Positions 36,314-44,496 of a stretch of 64,000 nt of DNA are shown piece after piece; within the stretch, counting starts at the first letter, position 1; the number at the start of each line of letters is the position of its first letter. The stretch covers positions 1,736,001 through 1,800,000 of the forward strand of contig NZ_CP045417.1 in the NCBI RefSeq assembly GCF_009363755.1, read 5' to 3'. The stretch comes from Halomonas sp. THAF5a (GTDB lineage: Bacteria; Pseudomonadota; Gammaproteobacteria; Pseudomonadales; Halomonadaceae). A program made the translations under genes and the position numbers. The notes beneath the pieces were generated by a model that was given only the letters and a program-made list of their open reading frames with translations, was not told where the DNA came from and did not search any database.

Positions 36314-37084
36314 ATGTCAAATCCACGGGATCTCCATGGACTGGCTCAGCTGGTCAGGGAAGGCCGCCGCTACTGGGCCTCGCCGGCGGGTCGCGCCCTG
36401 TGGCGGGCGGAGCGTGCCTGCCTGGGGCCGGTCTGCGAACGCCTCGGCGGTCGCCACAGCCTGGAGCTCGGCATGGCGCCCGTGCTGAGCGACATCTGTC
36501 CGATCCGCCATGCCCTGAGCTGGTCGCCGACACGAGAGATGGCGGCCCACGAGGCGACCCTGGTCTGCCCCCCCGACGGCCTGCCGCTGCCCGACGACAG
36601 CGTGAGCCTGGTGGTGGTCCACCACCTGCTGGAGGTGGTGCCCGATCCTCATCATATGCTGCAGGAGGCGGCCCGGGTGACCGCCGACGACGGTCGGCTG
36701 ATCATCTTCGGCTGGTATCCGCTGAGCGCCGGCGGGTTGTCGCGGGCCTGGCCGGCGCGTCGCGAGCGCATGCCCTGGCGGGGACGCTGGCGAACCCCTG
36801 GCCGCCTGGGCGACTGGCTGGCGTTTGTCGACTTCGAGATCGACCGGGTAGACTACTGCGGTTTTCATCTGCCCGGCGGCCTGCCCCACAACGCCATGCT
36901 CGAGACCCTCGGGCGGCGGCATAACCTGCCGCTGGGCGACAGCTACATGATTCACGCCCGGCGCCGGGCCCAGCTGGTCGCGCCATCGCGTCCGACGCTC
37001 GACCTGGCCAGCCCCCTGGTGGGGCCGCGCCTCGGCAGCGCCACCCGGATCGGCGCGACCCGCGAGACGCCCCCGCCGCGCTGA
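36314..37084 (+). CDS. yafS: Class I SAM-dependent methyltransferase, YafS-like
   Basis: A 256-residue protein with a Rossmann methyltransferase fold. The usual glycine motif is degenerate (LELGMAPVLSDI), and the post-core strand DGLPLPDDSVSLVVVHHLLEVVPDPHHMLQEAARV is typical of methyltransf_11 proteins. Start ATG 36314, with GGAGG and AAGGG upstream; the longer upstream frame covers the gloB promoter. It lies divergent from gloB. Substrate unknown. Confidence 0.75.
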   Translation: MSNPRDLHGLAQLVREGRRYWASPAGRALWRAERACLGPVCERLGGRHSLELGMAPVLSDICPIRHALSWSPTREMAAHEATLVCPPDGLPLPDDSVSLVVVHHLLEVVPDPHHMLQEAARVTADDGRLIIFGWYPLSAGGLSRAWPARRERMPWRGRWRTPGRLGDWLAFVDFEIDRVDYCGFHLPGGLPHNAMLETLGRRHNLPLGDSYMIHARRRAQLVAPSRPTLDLASPLVGPRLGSATRIGATRETPPPR

Positions 37085-37166
37085 GGCGAGGCGTCCGCCG
37101 CCCCGGGGCGCTTCCCCTGCTGCCCGGCCGCCCACCCCGCATACCCGCGAGTCGACGAGAGACCCC

Positions 37167-37928
37167 ATGCGTCAGATCATCCTGGATACCGAGACCACCG
37201 GCATCGACCCCCGTGACGGCCACCGCCTGATCGAGATCGGGGCGGTGGAGATGGTCAACCGCCGGCTCACCGGCAACTCCTACCATCAGTTCATCAATCC
37301 CGAGCGCGACATCGAGGCCGAGGCCATCGGGGTCCACGGCATCACCAACGAGCGGGTGGCCGACGAACCGGTGTTCGCCGAGATCGCCGACGCCTTCTGG
37401 GCCTTCATCGAGGGGGCGGAGCTGGTCATCCATAACGCCCCCTTCGACGTGGGCTTCATCGATCACGAGCTCGGCATGCTCAATGCGCGGCGCGGCGAGC
37501 CGCGCCTCGGCCCGGTGGCCGATCACTGCCGGATCCTCGACACGCTGCAGATGGCGCGCGACCTCCACCCCGGCCAGCGCAACAACCTCGACGCGCTGTG
37601 CAAGCGCTACGACATCGAGAACGGCCACCGCGTGCTGCACGGCGCCCTGCTCGACGCCGAGATCCTGGCCGACGTCTACCTGGCGATGACCGGCGGTCAG
37701 ACCGCGCTCTCGCTGGATGCCTCGGCGGCCGCGGAGGGGGGCGCCAGCGAGGAGCACGGCCTCGCCATCCGTCGGCTATCGCTCGCGCCGGGTCAGCTCA
37801 CCGTGGTGCGTCCCGACGCGGCGGAGCTCGCCGCCCACGAGGCCAAGCTCGGTCGCATTCGCGAGGCCGCCGGCGAGTGCCGCTGGGACGCCCATGCCGG
37901 GCTCGTCGGCGGGGAGGCGCGCCGCTGA
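37167..37928 (+). CDS. dnaQ: DNA polymerase III epsilon subunit (3'-5' exonuclease)
   Basis: A 253-residue proofreading subunit. The DEDDh motifs are ILDTETTGIDP (Exo I), HNAPFDVGFIDHEL (Exo II) and HGALLDAEILADVYL with the preceding HRVL (Exo III). The C-terminal tail is the polymerase-tethering region. In many relatives rnhA lies beside it; here the 82 bases between the yafS-like gene and dnaQ contain no rnhA. The nudC start overlaps its stop. Confidence 0.9.
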   Translation: MRQIILDTETTGIDPRDGHRLIEIGAVEMVNRRLTGNSYHQFINPERDIEAEAIGVHGITNERVADEPVFAEIADAFWAFIEGAELVIHNAPFDVGFIDHELGMLNARRGEPRLGPVADHCRILDTLQMARDLHPGQRNNLDALCKRYDIENGHRVLHGALLDAEILADVYLAMTGGQTALSLDASAAAEGGASEEHGLAIRRLSLAPGQLTVVRPDAAELAAHEAKLGRIREAAGECRWDAHAGLVGGEARR

Positions 37929-38701
37929 TGCTGCATCGGGAGCTGCCTCGCGAGGCGACGGCCGGGCGGGTGATTCGCCTGGCCCGCGGACGCATCGCCC
38001 CGGGGGGCGACGACGGTCCCCTGCAGCCCTTCCAGCCCTGGCATGCCCGGCTGCAGCCGCTCTGCTGGTGGCGCGAGGAGCCGGTGGCGCTCTCGCTGGA
38101 GGAGGAGCCGGGCGAGGGCTGGCCGGAGGCCCGCGAGTGGCTGGGCCGGCTGCCGGAGTCCTGGTACGCGCTGGTCGCCACGGCACTGCAGGTGGCGGCC
38201 TGGCTCGAGAACCATCGCTTCTGCGGGCGCTGCGGGACCCCGACGGCGCGGCTGGACGCCGAGTTCGCCATGCACTGCGAGGCGTGCGGCCATCGCACCT
38301 ATCCGCGCTACTCGCCCTGCATCATCACCCTGGTGACCCACGGCGAGTCGCTGCTGCTGGCGCGCGGGCCGCGTCACCCGCCGGGGCGCTACTCGACCCT
38401 GGCCGGCTTCATCGAGCCCGGCGAGGCCGCCGAGGAGGCGGTGCGCCGCGAGGTCTTCGAGGAGGTGGGACTCAGCGTGGGGCGGGTCAGCTACTACAAG
38501 AGCCAGCCCTGGCCCTTTCCCCACTCGCTGATGCTGGGGTTCTTCGCCGAGGCGGCCAGCCGTCGCATCCGGATCGACGGGGTCGAGATCGCCGACGCCG
38601 CCTGGTTCAGCCCGCGACAGCTGCCGAAGCTGCCCCCGCTCTACTCCATCTCGCGGGCGCTGATCGAGACCCACCTCAAGGAGGTGGGCGGCCGGGGCTA
38701 G
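37928..38701 (+). CDS. nudC: NAD(+)/NADH diphosphatase (RNA deNADding enzyme)
   Basis: A 257-residue Nudix enzyme. Zinc ribbon FCGRCGTPT and CEACGHRTYPR (about 97-125), Nudix box GFIEPGEAAEEAVRREVFEEVG, and the NudC-specific SQPWPFPHSLM motif just after it. ATG 37928 overlaps the dnaQ stop by one base. It cleaves NAD(H) and removes NAD caps from RNA 5' ends. Confidence 0.92.
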   Translation: MLHRELPREATAGRVIRLARGRIAPGGDDGPLQPFQPWHARLQPLCWWREEPVALSLEEEPGEGWPEAREWLGRLPESWYALVATALQVAAWLENHRFCGRCGTPTARLDAEFAMHCEACGHRTYPRYSPCIITLVTHGESLLLARGPRHPPGRYSTLAGFIEPGEAAEEAVRREVFEEVGLSVGRVSYYKSQPWPFPHSLMLGFFAEAASRRIRIDGVEIADAAWFSPRQLPKLPPLYSISRALIETHLKEVGGRG

Positions 38702-38708
38702 GGGCGTG

Positions 38709-39020
38709 TCAACGGCTCGGGAAGAGGCTCGAGAGCTTGGTGGCCAGCATGACGTTGCCGGTCGCCTTGAGCTTGCCGGTCATGAAGGCGTTCATGCCGT
38801 TGATCTCGCCGTTCATCACGCCCTTGAGGGTGTCGCTGCTCATGCTCAGGCTGACCGAGGGGTCATCGTGCTCGCCCTCGTGTACCTCCAGCTGACCGTC
38901 GTTGACCACCAGGTAGTGGTCGCCGACGTCGCTGAAGTGGAACTGGAAGATTTCGTGCATGCCGCTGGCGGCGTCGGCATCGAAACGGCGCTTGAGCTTG
39001 TCGAGGGTCGCGTCGGACAT
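38709..39020 (-). CDS. SCP2 sterol-binding-domain protein
   Basis: A 103-residue single-domain SCP2-fold protein (FQFHFSDVGDHYLVVNDGQLEV, DPSVSLSMSSDTLKGVMNGEINGMNAFMTGKLKATGN in pieces). Bacterial members bind hydrophobic ligands such as lipids; the physiological ligand is not known. I start at ATG 39020 with AAGGA correctly spaced; the very long open frame beyond it is antisense to sohB. Confidence 0.8.
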   Translation of the reverse strand: MSDATLDKLKRRFDADAASGMHEIFQFHFSDVGDHYLVVNDGQLEVHEGEHDDPSVSLSMSSDTLKGVMNGEINGMNAFMTGKLKATGNVMLATKLSSLFPSR

Positions 39021-39155
39021 CGGGGATCCTTGTGGGGAGTGGAGGGTATCGTGGCCGGTAAGAACCGTGCCAGCGTATTTGAAACACCTGTTTGAATCAA
39101 GCGCTCCGAGCCGCCGGCTAGGCCGACGACGGGGCGCGTCGACGCGGAGAGGACG

Positions 39156-40196
39156 ATGAACGAGTGGCTGACGGATTTCGGCATGTTCGTGGCGCAGCTG
39201 TTGGCCCTGGCGGCGGTGGTGGGCCTCGGCGTGGCGCTCTACCTGAAGGCGCGGGGCGAGACGGGAGAGCGCACGCGGCTGCGCCTCGAGGAGCTCAACC
39301 AGACCCGGCGTCAGCGTCGGCGGCGCATGCAGCTGGCGGCCAGCCAGCCGGGCGCCCGCAAGGGGCTGCTCAAGGCCTTCCGCCGCGACGACAAGGCCCA
39401 GGCCCGGGGCGGTGCCAAGGGCGCGGGCGAGGCGCGCCCCACGGTCTGGGTGATCGACTTCCACGGTGACATCAAGGCCAGCGCCGCCGGCCGGCTGGCC
39501 GAGGAGGTCTCGGCGGTGCTCGAGGTGGCCGGCCCGGGTGACGAGGCGGTGGTGCGCCTGGAGTCGGCCGGGGGGCTGGTGCACAGCTACGGCCTCGCCG
39601 CCGCCGAGCTCGACCGGCTGCGCCAGGCGGGGCTCTCCACCACGGTTTGCGTGGACAAGGTCGCGGCCAGCGGCGGCTACCTGATGGCGTGTGGCGCCGA
39701 TCGCCTGCGGGCCGCGCCCTTCGCGGTGATCGGCTCCATCGGCGTGGTCGCCCAGCTGCCCAACCTGCATCGCCTGCTCAAGCGTCACGACATCGACGTC
39801 GAGCTGCTGACGGCGGGGCGCTACAAGCGCACCCTCACCGTGTTCGGCGAGAACACCGACGAGGGGCGCGACAAGTTCGTCGAGGACCTCGAGACCACCC
39901 ACCGGCTGTTCAAGCGCCACGTGGCCGAGCGCCGCCCGGACCTGAACATCGAGGCGGTGGCGACCGGCGAGATCTGGTACGGCAGCGATGCCCTGGTCAG
40001 GGGCCTGGTGGATGAGCTGGGCACCAGCGAGGCCTATCTGGTCGAGCGCATGGGAGAGGCCAGGGTGATCAGCGTGAAGCTGGAGCAGAAGCCGACGCTC
40101 TCCGGTCGGCTGGGCATGGGGGTCTCGCGTGGCGTGGAGCGCGGCATCGAGCGAGGACTGGAGATGCTCGACGCCGGACGCTGGCAGAAGCGCTGA
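39156..40196 (+). CDS. sohB: SohB-like S49 peptidase
   Basis: A 346-residue inner-membrane serine protease. One helix at about 7-28 is followed by a charged segment, then the S49 domain. VRLESAGGLVHSYG, AASGGYLMACGADRL (Ser nucleophile in SGGY) and the Lys of AGRYKRTLTVFGENTDEG form the Ser-Lys dyad region. RBS GGAGAGGA precedes ATG 39156. Confidence 0.88.
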   Translation: MNEWLTDFGMFVAQLLALAAVVGLGVALYLKARGETGERTRLRLEELNQTRRQRRRRMQLAASQPGARKGLLKAFRRDDKAQARGGAKGAGEARPTVWVIDFHGDIKASAAGRLAEEVSAVLEVAGPGDEAVVRLESAGGLVHSYGLAAAELDRLRQAGLSTTVCVDKVAASGGYLMACGADRLRAAPFAVIGSIGVVAQLPNLHRLLKRHDIDVELLTAGRYKRTLTVFGENTDEGRDKFVEDLETTHRLFKRHVAERRPDLNIEAVATGEIWYGSDALVRGLVDELGTSEAYLVERMGEARVISVKLEQKPTLSGRLGMGVSRGVERGIERGLEMLDAGRWQKR

Positions 40197-40202
40197 GGGC
40201 GG

Positions 40203-40535
40203 TCAGGGCCTGCCGTCTAGGGACAGGCCGCCGAGCGCCTCGATGAGCGTCCTGGCACGCTCGCCCTGCAGCGAGTAGTAGATGGTCTGCGACTCGCGGC
40301 GGGTCGTCACGAGGTTCTCGCGACGCAGGATCGCCAGGTGCTGCGACAGCGCCGACTGGCTGAGTACCAGGCGCTGGTTCAGCTCAGTGACCGACAGCTC
40401 GGTGCCGTCCAGCAGGCAGAGAATCCGCAACCGATTGTCGTTGGCCATCGCCTTGAGCAGGGCGCTGGCTTCGTTGATGACCGGCTCGCCGCCTTCGAGG
40501 AGGCGGGCCGACGCGGCTCTGGTGGTAGTGCCCAT
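40203..40535 (-). CDS. ArsR-family winged-helix repressor
   Basis: A 110-residue regulator with the ArsR fold: LLKAMANDNRLRILCLLDGTELSVTELN, recognition helix SQSALSQHLAILRRENLV, and wing TTRRESQTIYYSL. Neither ELCVCDL metal cysteines nor the paired cysteines of sulfide-sensing members are present, so the inducer is unknown. It is divergent from prpE. Confidence 0.82.
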   Translation of the reverse strand: MGTTTRAASARLLEGGEPVINEASALLKAMANDNRLRILCLLDGTELSVTELNQRLVLSQSALSQHLAILRRENLVTTRRESQTIYYSLQGERARTLIEALGGLSLDGRP

Positions 40536-40862
40536 GATCTGTGCCCTGCGTTGCAGGCGCCGCCCATGGTCGGTCGCCCGCGCGGTGAGAAGGATCCCCT
40601 GAGTCCACGCCTGGGGGGAATGTCAGGGCGCTTGATGGCCCTCTGATTCAGCTTATTCGCAATAATAGCGCACTCAAGCGCCCAACGCCGTATCAACGAT
40701 GGCGTCGCGTGGCGCTGCACGGCGGCAGGTATGGGCTTGTTGTTGACAATGCAGGAGGGGGTTATCGTCCTTTTGTCGAAGATTAGCCGATGGTATGAGG
40801 TTTGGCGGCAGCGCCTGGGCTAGAGTGTCAACAATCACGCCCTTCCCTCGATTGCTGACAGG
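40536..40862. other. 327-base divergent intergenic region of arsR and prpE
   Basis: There is no gene here. It holds two regulatory-looking dyads: TTATT-CGC-AATAA at 40653-40665 (listed separately), and a nine-base pair of inverted half-sites, TTGTTGACA at 40740-40748 and TGTCAACAA at 40826-40834, bracketing the prpE-proximal promoter zone 85 bases apart. Confidence 0.5.
40653..40665. promoter_or_regulatory. ArsR-type operator candidate
   Basis: TTATT and AATAA flank a CGC centre in a perfect dyad, 118 bases from the arsR start. Short AT-rich inverted repeats of this kind are typical ArsR/SmtB-family sites. The sequence stands out from its GC-rich surroundings. Confidence 0.45.
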
Positions 40863-42782
40863 ATGCTGACGCGCATGTACCACGACGAGTTCCGCCGCTC
40901 CATCGATCACCCGGAAGCCTTCTGGGCCGAGCAGGCCAGGCGCATTCCCTGGTTCACCCCGCCCACCACGATCCTCGAGTACGACGAGGCGAATCATGCC
41001 CGCTGGTTCGTGGACGGTGAGCTCAACATCTGCCATGCCGCGCTGGACCATCATGTCGAACAGGGGCGGGGGGATCAGCCGGCCGTCCACTGGGATTCGC
41101 CCGTCACCGACAGCAAGCGCACCCTCACCTATGCCGAGATGCGCGACCAGGTGGCGTGCTTCGCCGGGGCGCTGCGTGATCTGGGGGTAGAGAAGGGCGA
41201 TCGGGTCGTGATCTACATGCCCATGGTGCCCGAGGCCCTGGTTGCCATGTACGCCTGCGCTCGCCTGGGCGCCGTTCACTCGGTGGTTTTCGGCGGCTTC
41301 GCGCCCCATGAGCTGGCGGTGCGCATCGAGGACGCCGAGCCCAAGGTGGTGATCGCCGCGTCCTGCGGCGTCGAGGGCGACCGGGTGCTGCCCTACAAGC
41401 CGATCATCGATGCCGCCATCGAGCAGAGCGCCTACCAGCCCGAGGCCTGCGTGATCCTGCAGCGCGCCCAGCACGTCGCCGAGCTGGGCAGGGCCATCGA
41501 CCATGACTGGTCGGCCCTGGTCGAGCGGGCCACCCCGGCGGCCTGCGTGCCGGTCAAGGGCAGCGACCCGCTCTACATCCTCTATACCTCCGGTACCACC
41601 GGCAAGCCCAAGGGCGTGGTGCGCGATACCGGCGGCTACGCGGTGGCGCTGGCCTACTCCATGGAGACCATCTACGACGTGGCGCCGGGCGAGGTCTTCT
41701 TCTCGGCCTCCGACGTGGGCTGGGTGGTCGGCCACTCCTACATCGTCTATGCGCCGCTGCTGCGCGGCGCCACCACCCTGGTCTACGAAGGCAAGCCGGT
41801 GAAGACCCCGGATGCCGGGGCCTTCTGGCGGCTGATCAGCGAGTACCGGGTCACGAGCTTCTTCACCGCGCCCACGGCGTTTCGCGCCATCAAGAAGGAG
41901 GACCCGGACGCCAAGCTGATGGCCCAGTACGACATCGGCTGCCTCAAGGCGCTGTTCCTGGCCGGCGAGCGCCTGGATCCGCCGACCTTCCACTGGCTCG
42001 ACGATCTGCTGACGGTGCCGGTGATCGACCACTGGTGGCAGACCGAGACCGGCTGGCCCATCGCCGCCAACCTGCACGGCCTCGAACCGATGCCCACCAA
42101 GGCCGGCAGCGCCACGGTGCCGGTGCCCGGCTTCGACGTGCAGATCCTCGACCGGGAGGGCCAGCCCTCCGATGCCATGGAGCAGGGCAGCGTGGTGATC
42201 AAGCAGCCGCTGCCGCCGGGCTGCCTGGCGGGCATCTGGCGCGACCCGAAGCGTTTCCACAGCGCCTACATGGCGGCCTTCCCCGGCTACTACCTCACCG
42301 GCGACGGGGGCTACTTCGACGAGGACGGCTACCTGTTCATCATGGGGCGCACCGACGATGTCATCAATATCGCCGGCCACCGCCTCTCCACCGGCGAGAT
42401 GGAGGAGGTCGTGGGCGCCCACCCGGCAGTGGCCGAGTGCGCGGTGATCGGCATCCACGACGCCCTGAAGGGGCAGCTGCCGGTGGGGCTGGTGATCCCC
42501 AAGGACGGCTTCGAGGGCGATGAGGTGACGCTCGAGAACGAGCTGATCGGCCTGGTGCGCGAGAAGATCGGGCCGATCGCCTGCTTCAAGCAGGTGCTGG
42601 TGGTCGACCGCCTGCCCAAGACCCGCTCCGGCAAGATCCTGCGCAAGCTGCTGCGCAACATCGCCGACGGGCAGGAGTTCGGCGTGCCCTCGACCATCGA
42701 TGATCCGGCGAGCCTGCAGGACGTCCACGAGGCGATGAAGGAGCGCTCAGTGGGGGCCGCCGAGCAGGCGCGCCAGGTCTGA
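40863..42782 (+). CDS. prpE: Propionate--CoA ligase (PrpE-like acyl-CoA synthetase)
   Basis: A 639-residue ANL-superfamily ligase. AMP-binding P-loop YILYTSGTTGKPKGVVRDTGG, DVGWVVGHSYIVYAPLL, WWQTETGWPI and the C-terminal catalytic lysine in RSGKILRKLLRNIADG. The VVRDTGGY and TETGWPI variants favour propionate-type PrpE over acetyl-CoA synthetase. No prpBCD genes accompany it. ATG 40875, four codons in, is an alternative start. Confidence 0.85.
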   Translation: MLTRMYHDEFRRSIDHPEAFWAEQARRIPWFTPPTTILEYDEANHARWFVDGELNICHAALDHHVEQGRGDQPAVHWDSPVTDSKRTLTYAEMRDQVACFAGALRDLGVEKGDRVVIYMPMVPEALVAMYACARLGAVHSVVFGGFAPHELAVRIEDAEPKVVIAASCGVEGDRVLPYKPIIDAAIEQSAYQPEACVILQRAQHVAELGRAIDHDWSALVERATPAACVPVKGSDPLYILYTSGTTGKPKGVVRDTGGYAVALAYSMETIYDVAPGEVFFSASDVGWVVGHSYIVYAPLLRGATTLVYEGKPVKTPDAGAFWRLISEYRVTSFFTAPTAFRAIKKEDPDAKLMAQYDIGCLKALFLAGERLDPPTFHWLDDLLTVPVIDHWWQTETGWPIAANLHGLEPMPTKAGSATVPVPGFDVQILDREGQPSDAMEQGSVVIKQPLPPGCLAGIWRDPKRFHSAYMAAFPGYYLTGDGGYFDEDGYLFIMGRTDDVINIAGHRLSTGEMEEVVGAHPAVAECAVIGIHDALKGQLPVGLVIPKDGFEGDEVTLENELIGLVREKIGPIACFKQVLVVDRLPKTRSGKILRKLLRNIADGQEFGVPSTIDDPASLQDVHEAMKERSVGAAEQARQV

Positions 42783-42813
42783 GCCCGTCGCGCGACTGAC
42801 GTGCCCGCCGGCC

Positions 42814-42842
42814 ACGACGCCGCCCCACGAGGGCGGCGTCGT
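42814..42842 (+). terminator. Strong hairpin after prpE
   Basis: ACGACGCCGCCC (42814-42825) and GGGCGGCGTCGT (42831-42842) pair perfectly over 12 bases around CACGA, 32 bases past the prpE stop. No U-run follows, so termination may be Rho-assisted or attenuating. Confidence 0.6.
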
Positions 42843-42967
42843 CGTCTGCGCGGGGCCCTACATGGCCAGGGGCGCGGCCAGGCCGTATAATGCCCGGCCC
42901 GTGCCCGCCCCGGCGGGCGCCGTTCCATCAGGGTTCCCTCACCCCTCGCCATAAAAAGGATGCCGCG

Positions 42968-43651
42968 ATGTTCGTGCTCACCGAGGCCCAGACCCGGCGC
43001 TGCCTGGCGCTGCTGGTCACCTTTCATATCCTGGTGATTGCCGCCAGCAACTACCTGGTGCAGCTCCCCTTCACCCTGTGGGGCTTCCATACCACCTGGG
43101 GCGCGTTCAGCTTCCCCTTCATCTTCCTGGCCACCGACCTCACCGTGCGCCTGTTCGGCAAGGAGCCGGCTCGCGCGATCATCCTGCGCGTGATGCTGCC
43201 GGCGCTGATCATCTCCTACGTCGTCTCGGTGGTCTTCCCCCGCGGCGGCTTCGCCGGCCTCGAGGCGCTGGGCGAGGCGAACCTGTTCGTCGCCCGCATC
43301 GCCCTGGCGAGCTTCATGGCCTACGTGCTGGGGCAGCTGCTGGACGTGCAGGTCTTCGACCGGCTGCGCCGCCTCAAGGCCTGGTGGGTGGCGCCGGCCG
43401 TCTCGACGGTGCTCGGCAACCTCGCCGACACCTTCGCGTTCTTCTCCATCGCCTTTCACCGCAGCCCCGACCCTTTCATGGCCGCCAACTGGCCGGAGAT
43501 CGCCTGGGTCGACTACGCGATCAAGCTCGCCATCAGCCTGGCGTTCTTCCTGCCGCTCTACGGCGTGCTGCTGGCCTGGCTGAGCCGTCGGCTGGTGGCG
43601 GTGACGGGCGGCGACGACCTGATGCCGGACGAGGCGCACGCCTCGACCTGA
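42968..43651 (+). CDS. yhhQ: Queuosine precursor transporter YhhQ
   Basis: A 227-residue membrane protein with six or seven helices (vitamin-uptake-like ECF superfamily). The signatures AASNYLVQLPFTLWG, TWGAFSFPFIFLATDLTVRLFGKE and STVLGNLADTFAFFSIAF are those of YhhQ, which imports preQ0/preQ1 for tRNA queuosine modification. ATG 42968 is used because the upstream frame is low in family-like sequence. Confidence 0.88.
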   Translation: MFVLTEAQTRRCLALLVTFHILVIAASNYLVQLPFTLWGFHTTWGAFSFPFIFLATDLTVRLFGKEPARAIILRVMLPALIISYVVSVVFPRGGFAGLEALGEANLFVARIALASFMAYVLGQLLDVQVFDRLRRLKAWWVAPAVSTVLGNLADTFAFFSIAFHRSPDPFMAANWPEIAWVDYAIKLAISLAFFLPLYGVLLAWLSRRLVAVTGGDDLMPDEAHAST

Positions 43652-43689
43652 GCCTCGACATCCGATACCCCGTAGCCAAGGAGGCTTGC

Positions 43690-44469
43690 ATGCCCACCGA
43701 TCTTCACTTCCTCGACAGCGGCGGCGACGAGACCCCGCTGGTGGTCATCCACGGCCTGCTGGGCAGCGCCGATAACTGGCGCTCCCACGCCAAGCAGTGG
43801 CAGCGGCGTCGGCGGGTCATCACCCTGGACTTGCGTAACCACGGTCGCTCGCCCCATGTGGCGGGGATGGGCTATGACGCCATGGCCGAGGACGTGCTGG
43901 CGCTGCTCGATCGCCTCGAGGTCGAGCGCGCCCACCTGCTGGGGCACTCCATGGGCGGCAAGGTGGTGATCAGCCTGGCGCGGCTCGCGCCCGAGCGGGT
44001 GGCATCGCTGATCGTCGCCGATATCGCCCCGGTGGCCTACGGGCACGACCACGACAGCGTCTTCGCCGCCCTGCGTCGCGTCGAGGCGGGCGCGGCGACC
44101 AACCGCCGCGAGGCCGATGCGCTGCTCGCCGAGCACGTCGACGAGCCCGCGGTGCGTCTCTTCCTCGCGACCAACCTCGAGCGTGATGCCGCGGGCGTCC
44201 TGCGGCCGCGCATCGGCCTGGACGAGATCCAGGGCGACTACGAGACGATCATGGGGGCGCCGGCGGGCGAGGGCGCCTATGAGGGGCCGACCCTGGTGCT
44301 GCGCGGCGCTCAATCGCGCTACGTCACCGACGAGATGCTCCCGGCCCTGCGCGAGGTGCTGCCCCGTGCCGAGATCCAGACCCTGGAGGCCGGCCACTGG
44401 CTGCATGCCGAGCAGCCGACGGCCTTCCAGGCGGCGGTCAACGGCTTCCTGGACCCGCTCGAGGCCTGA
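43690..44469 (+). CDS. Alpha/beta hydrolase, YbfF-like esterase
   Basis: A 259-residue hydrolase. HGLLGSADNW carries the oxyanion HG motif, the nucleophile elbow is GHSMGGKV, and the terminal His is in EAGHWLHAEQP. The NHGRSPH motif after the third strand is typical of YbfF-type acyl-CoA/short ester hydrolases. GGAGG is close to ATG 43690. It probably shares a transcript with yhhQ (38-base gap), without a clear functional link. Confidence 0.8.
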   Translation: MPTDLHFLDSGGDETPLVVIHGLLGSADNWRSHAKQWQRRRRVITLDLRNHGRSPHVAGMGYDAMAEDVLALLDRLEVERAHLLGHSMGGKVVISLARLAPERVASLIVADIAPVAYGHDHDSVFAALRRVEAGAATNRREADALLAEHVDEPAVRLFLATNLERDAAGVLRPRIGLDEIQGDYETIMGAPAGEGAYEGPTLVLRGAQSRYVTDEMLPALREVLPRAEIQTLEAGHWLHAEQPTAFQAAVNGFLDPLEA

Positions 44470-44496
44470 CACGGCGCTGGCCGCCCGGCGGGCCCG

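Noticed and set aside
42783-42967. A preQ1 riboswitch was considered upstream of yhhQ.
   Set aside because: No preQ1 aptamer-like A-rich tail or conserved loop was found; the only structure is the GC-rich hairpin that fits the end of prpE.
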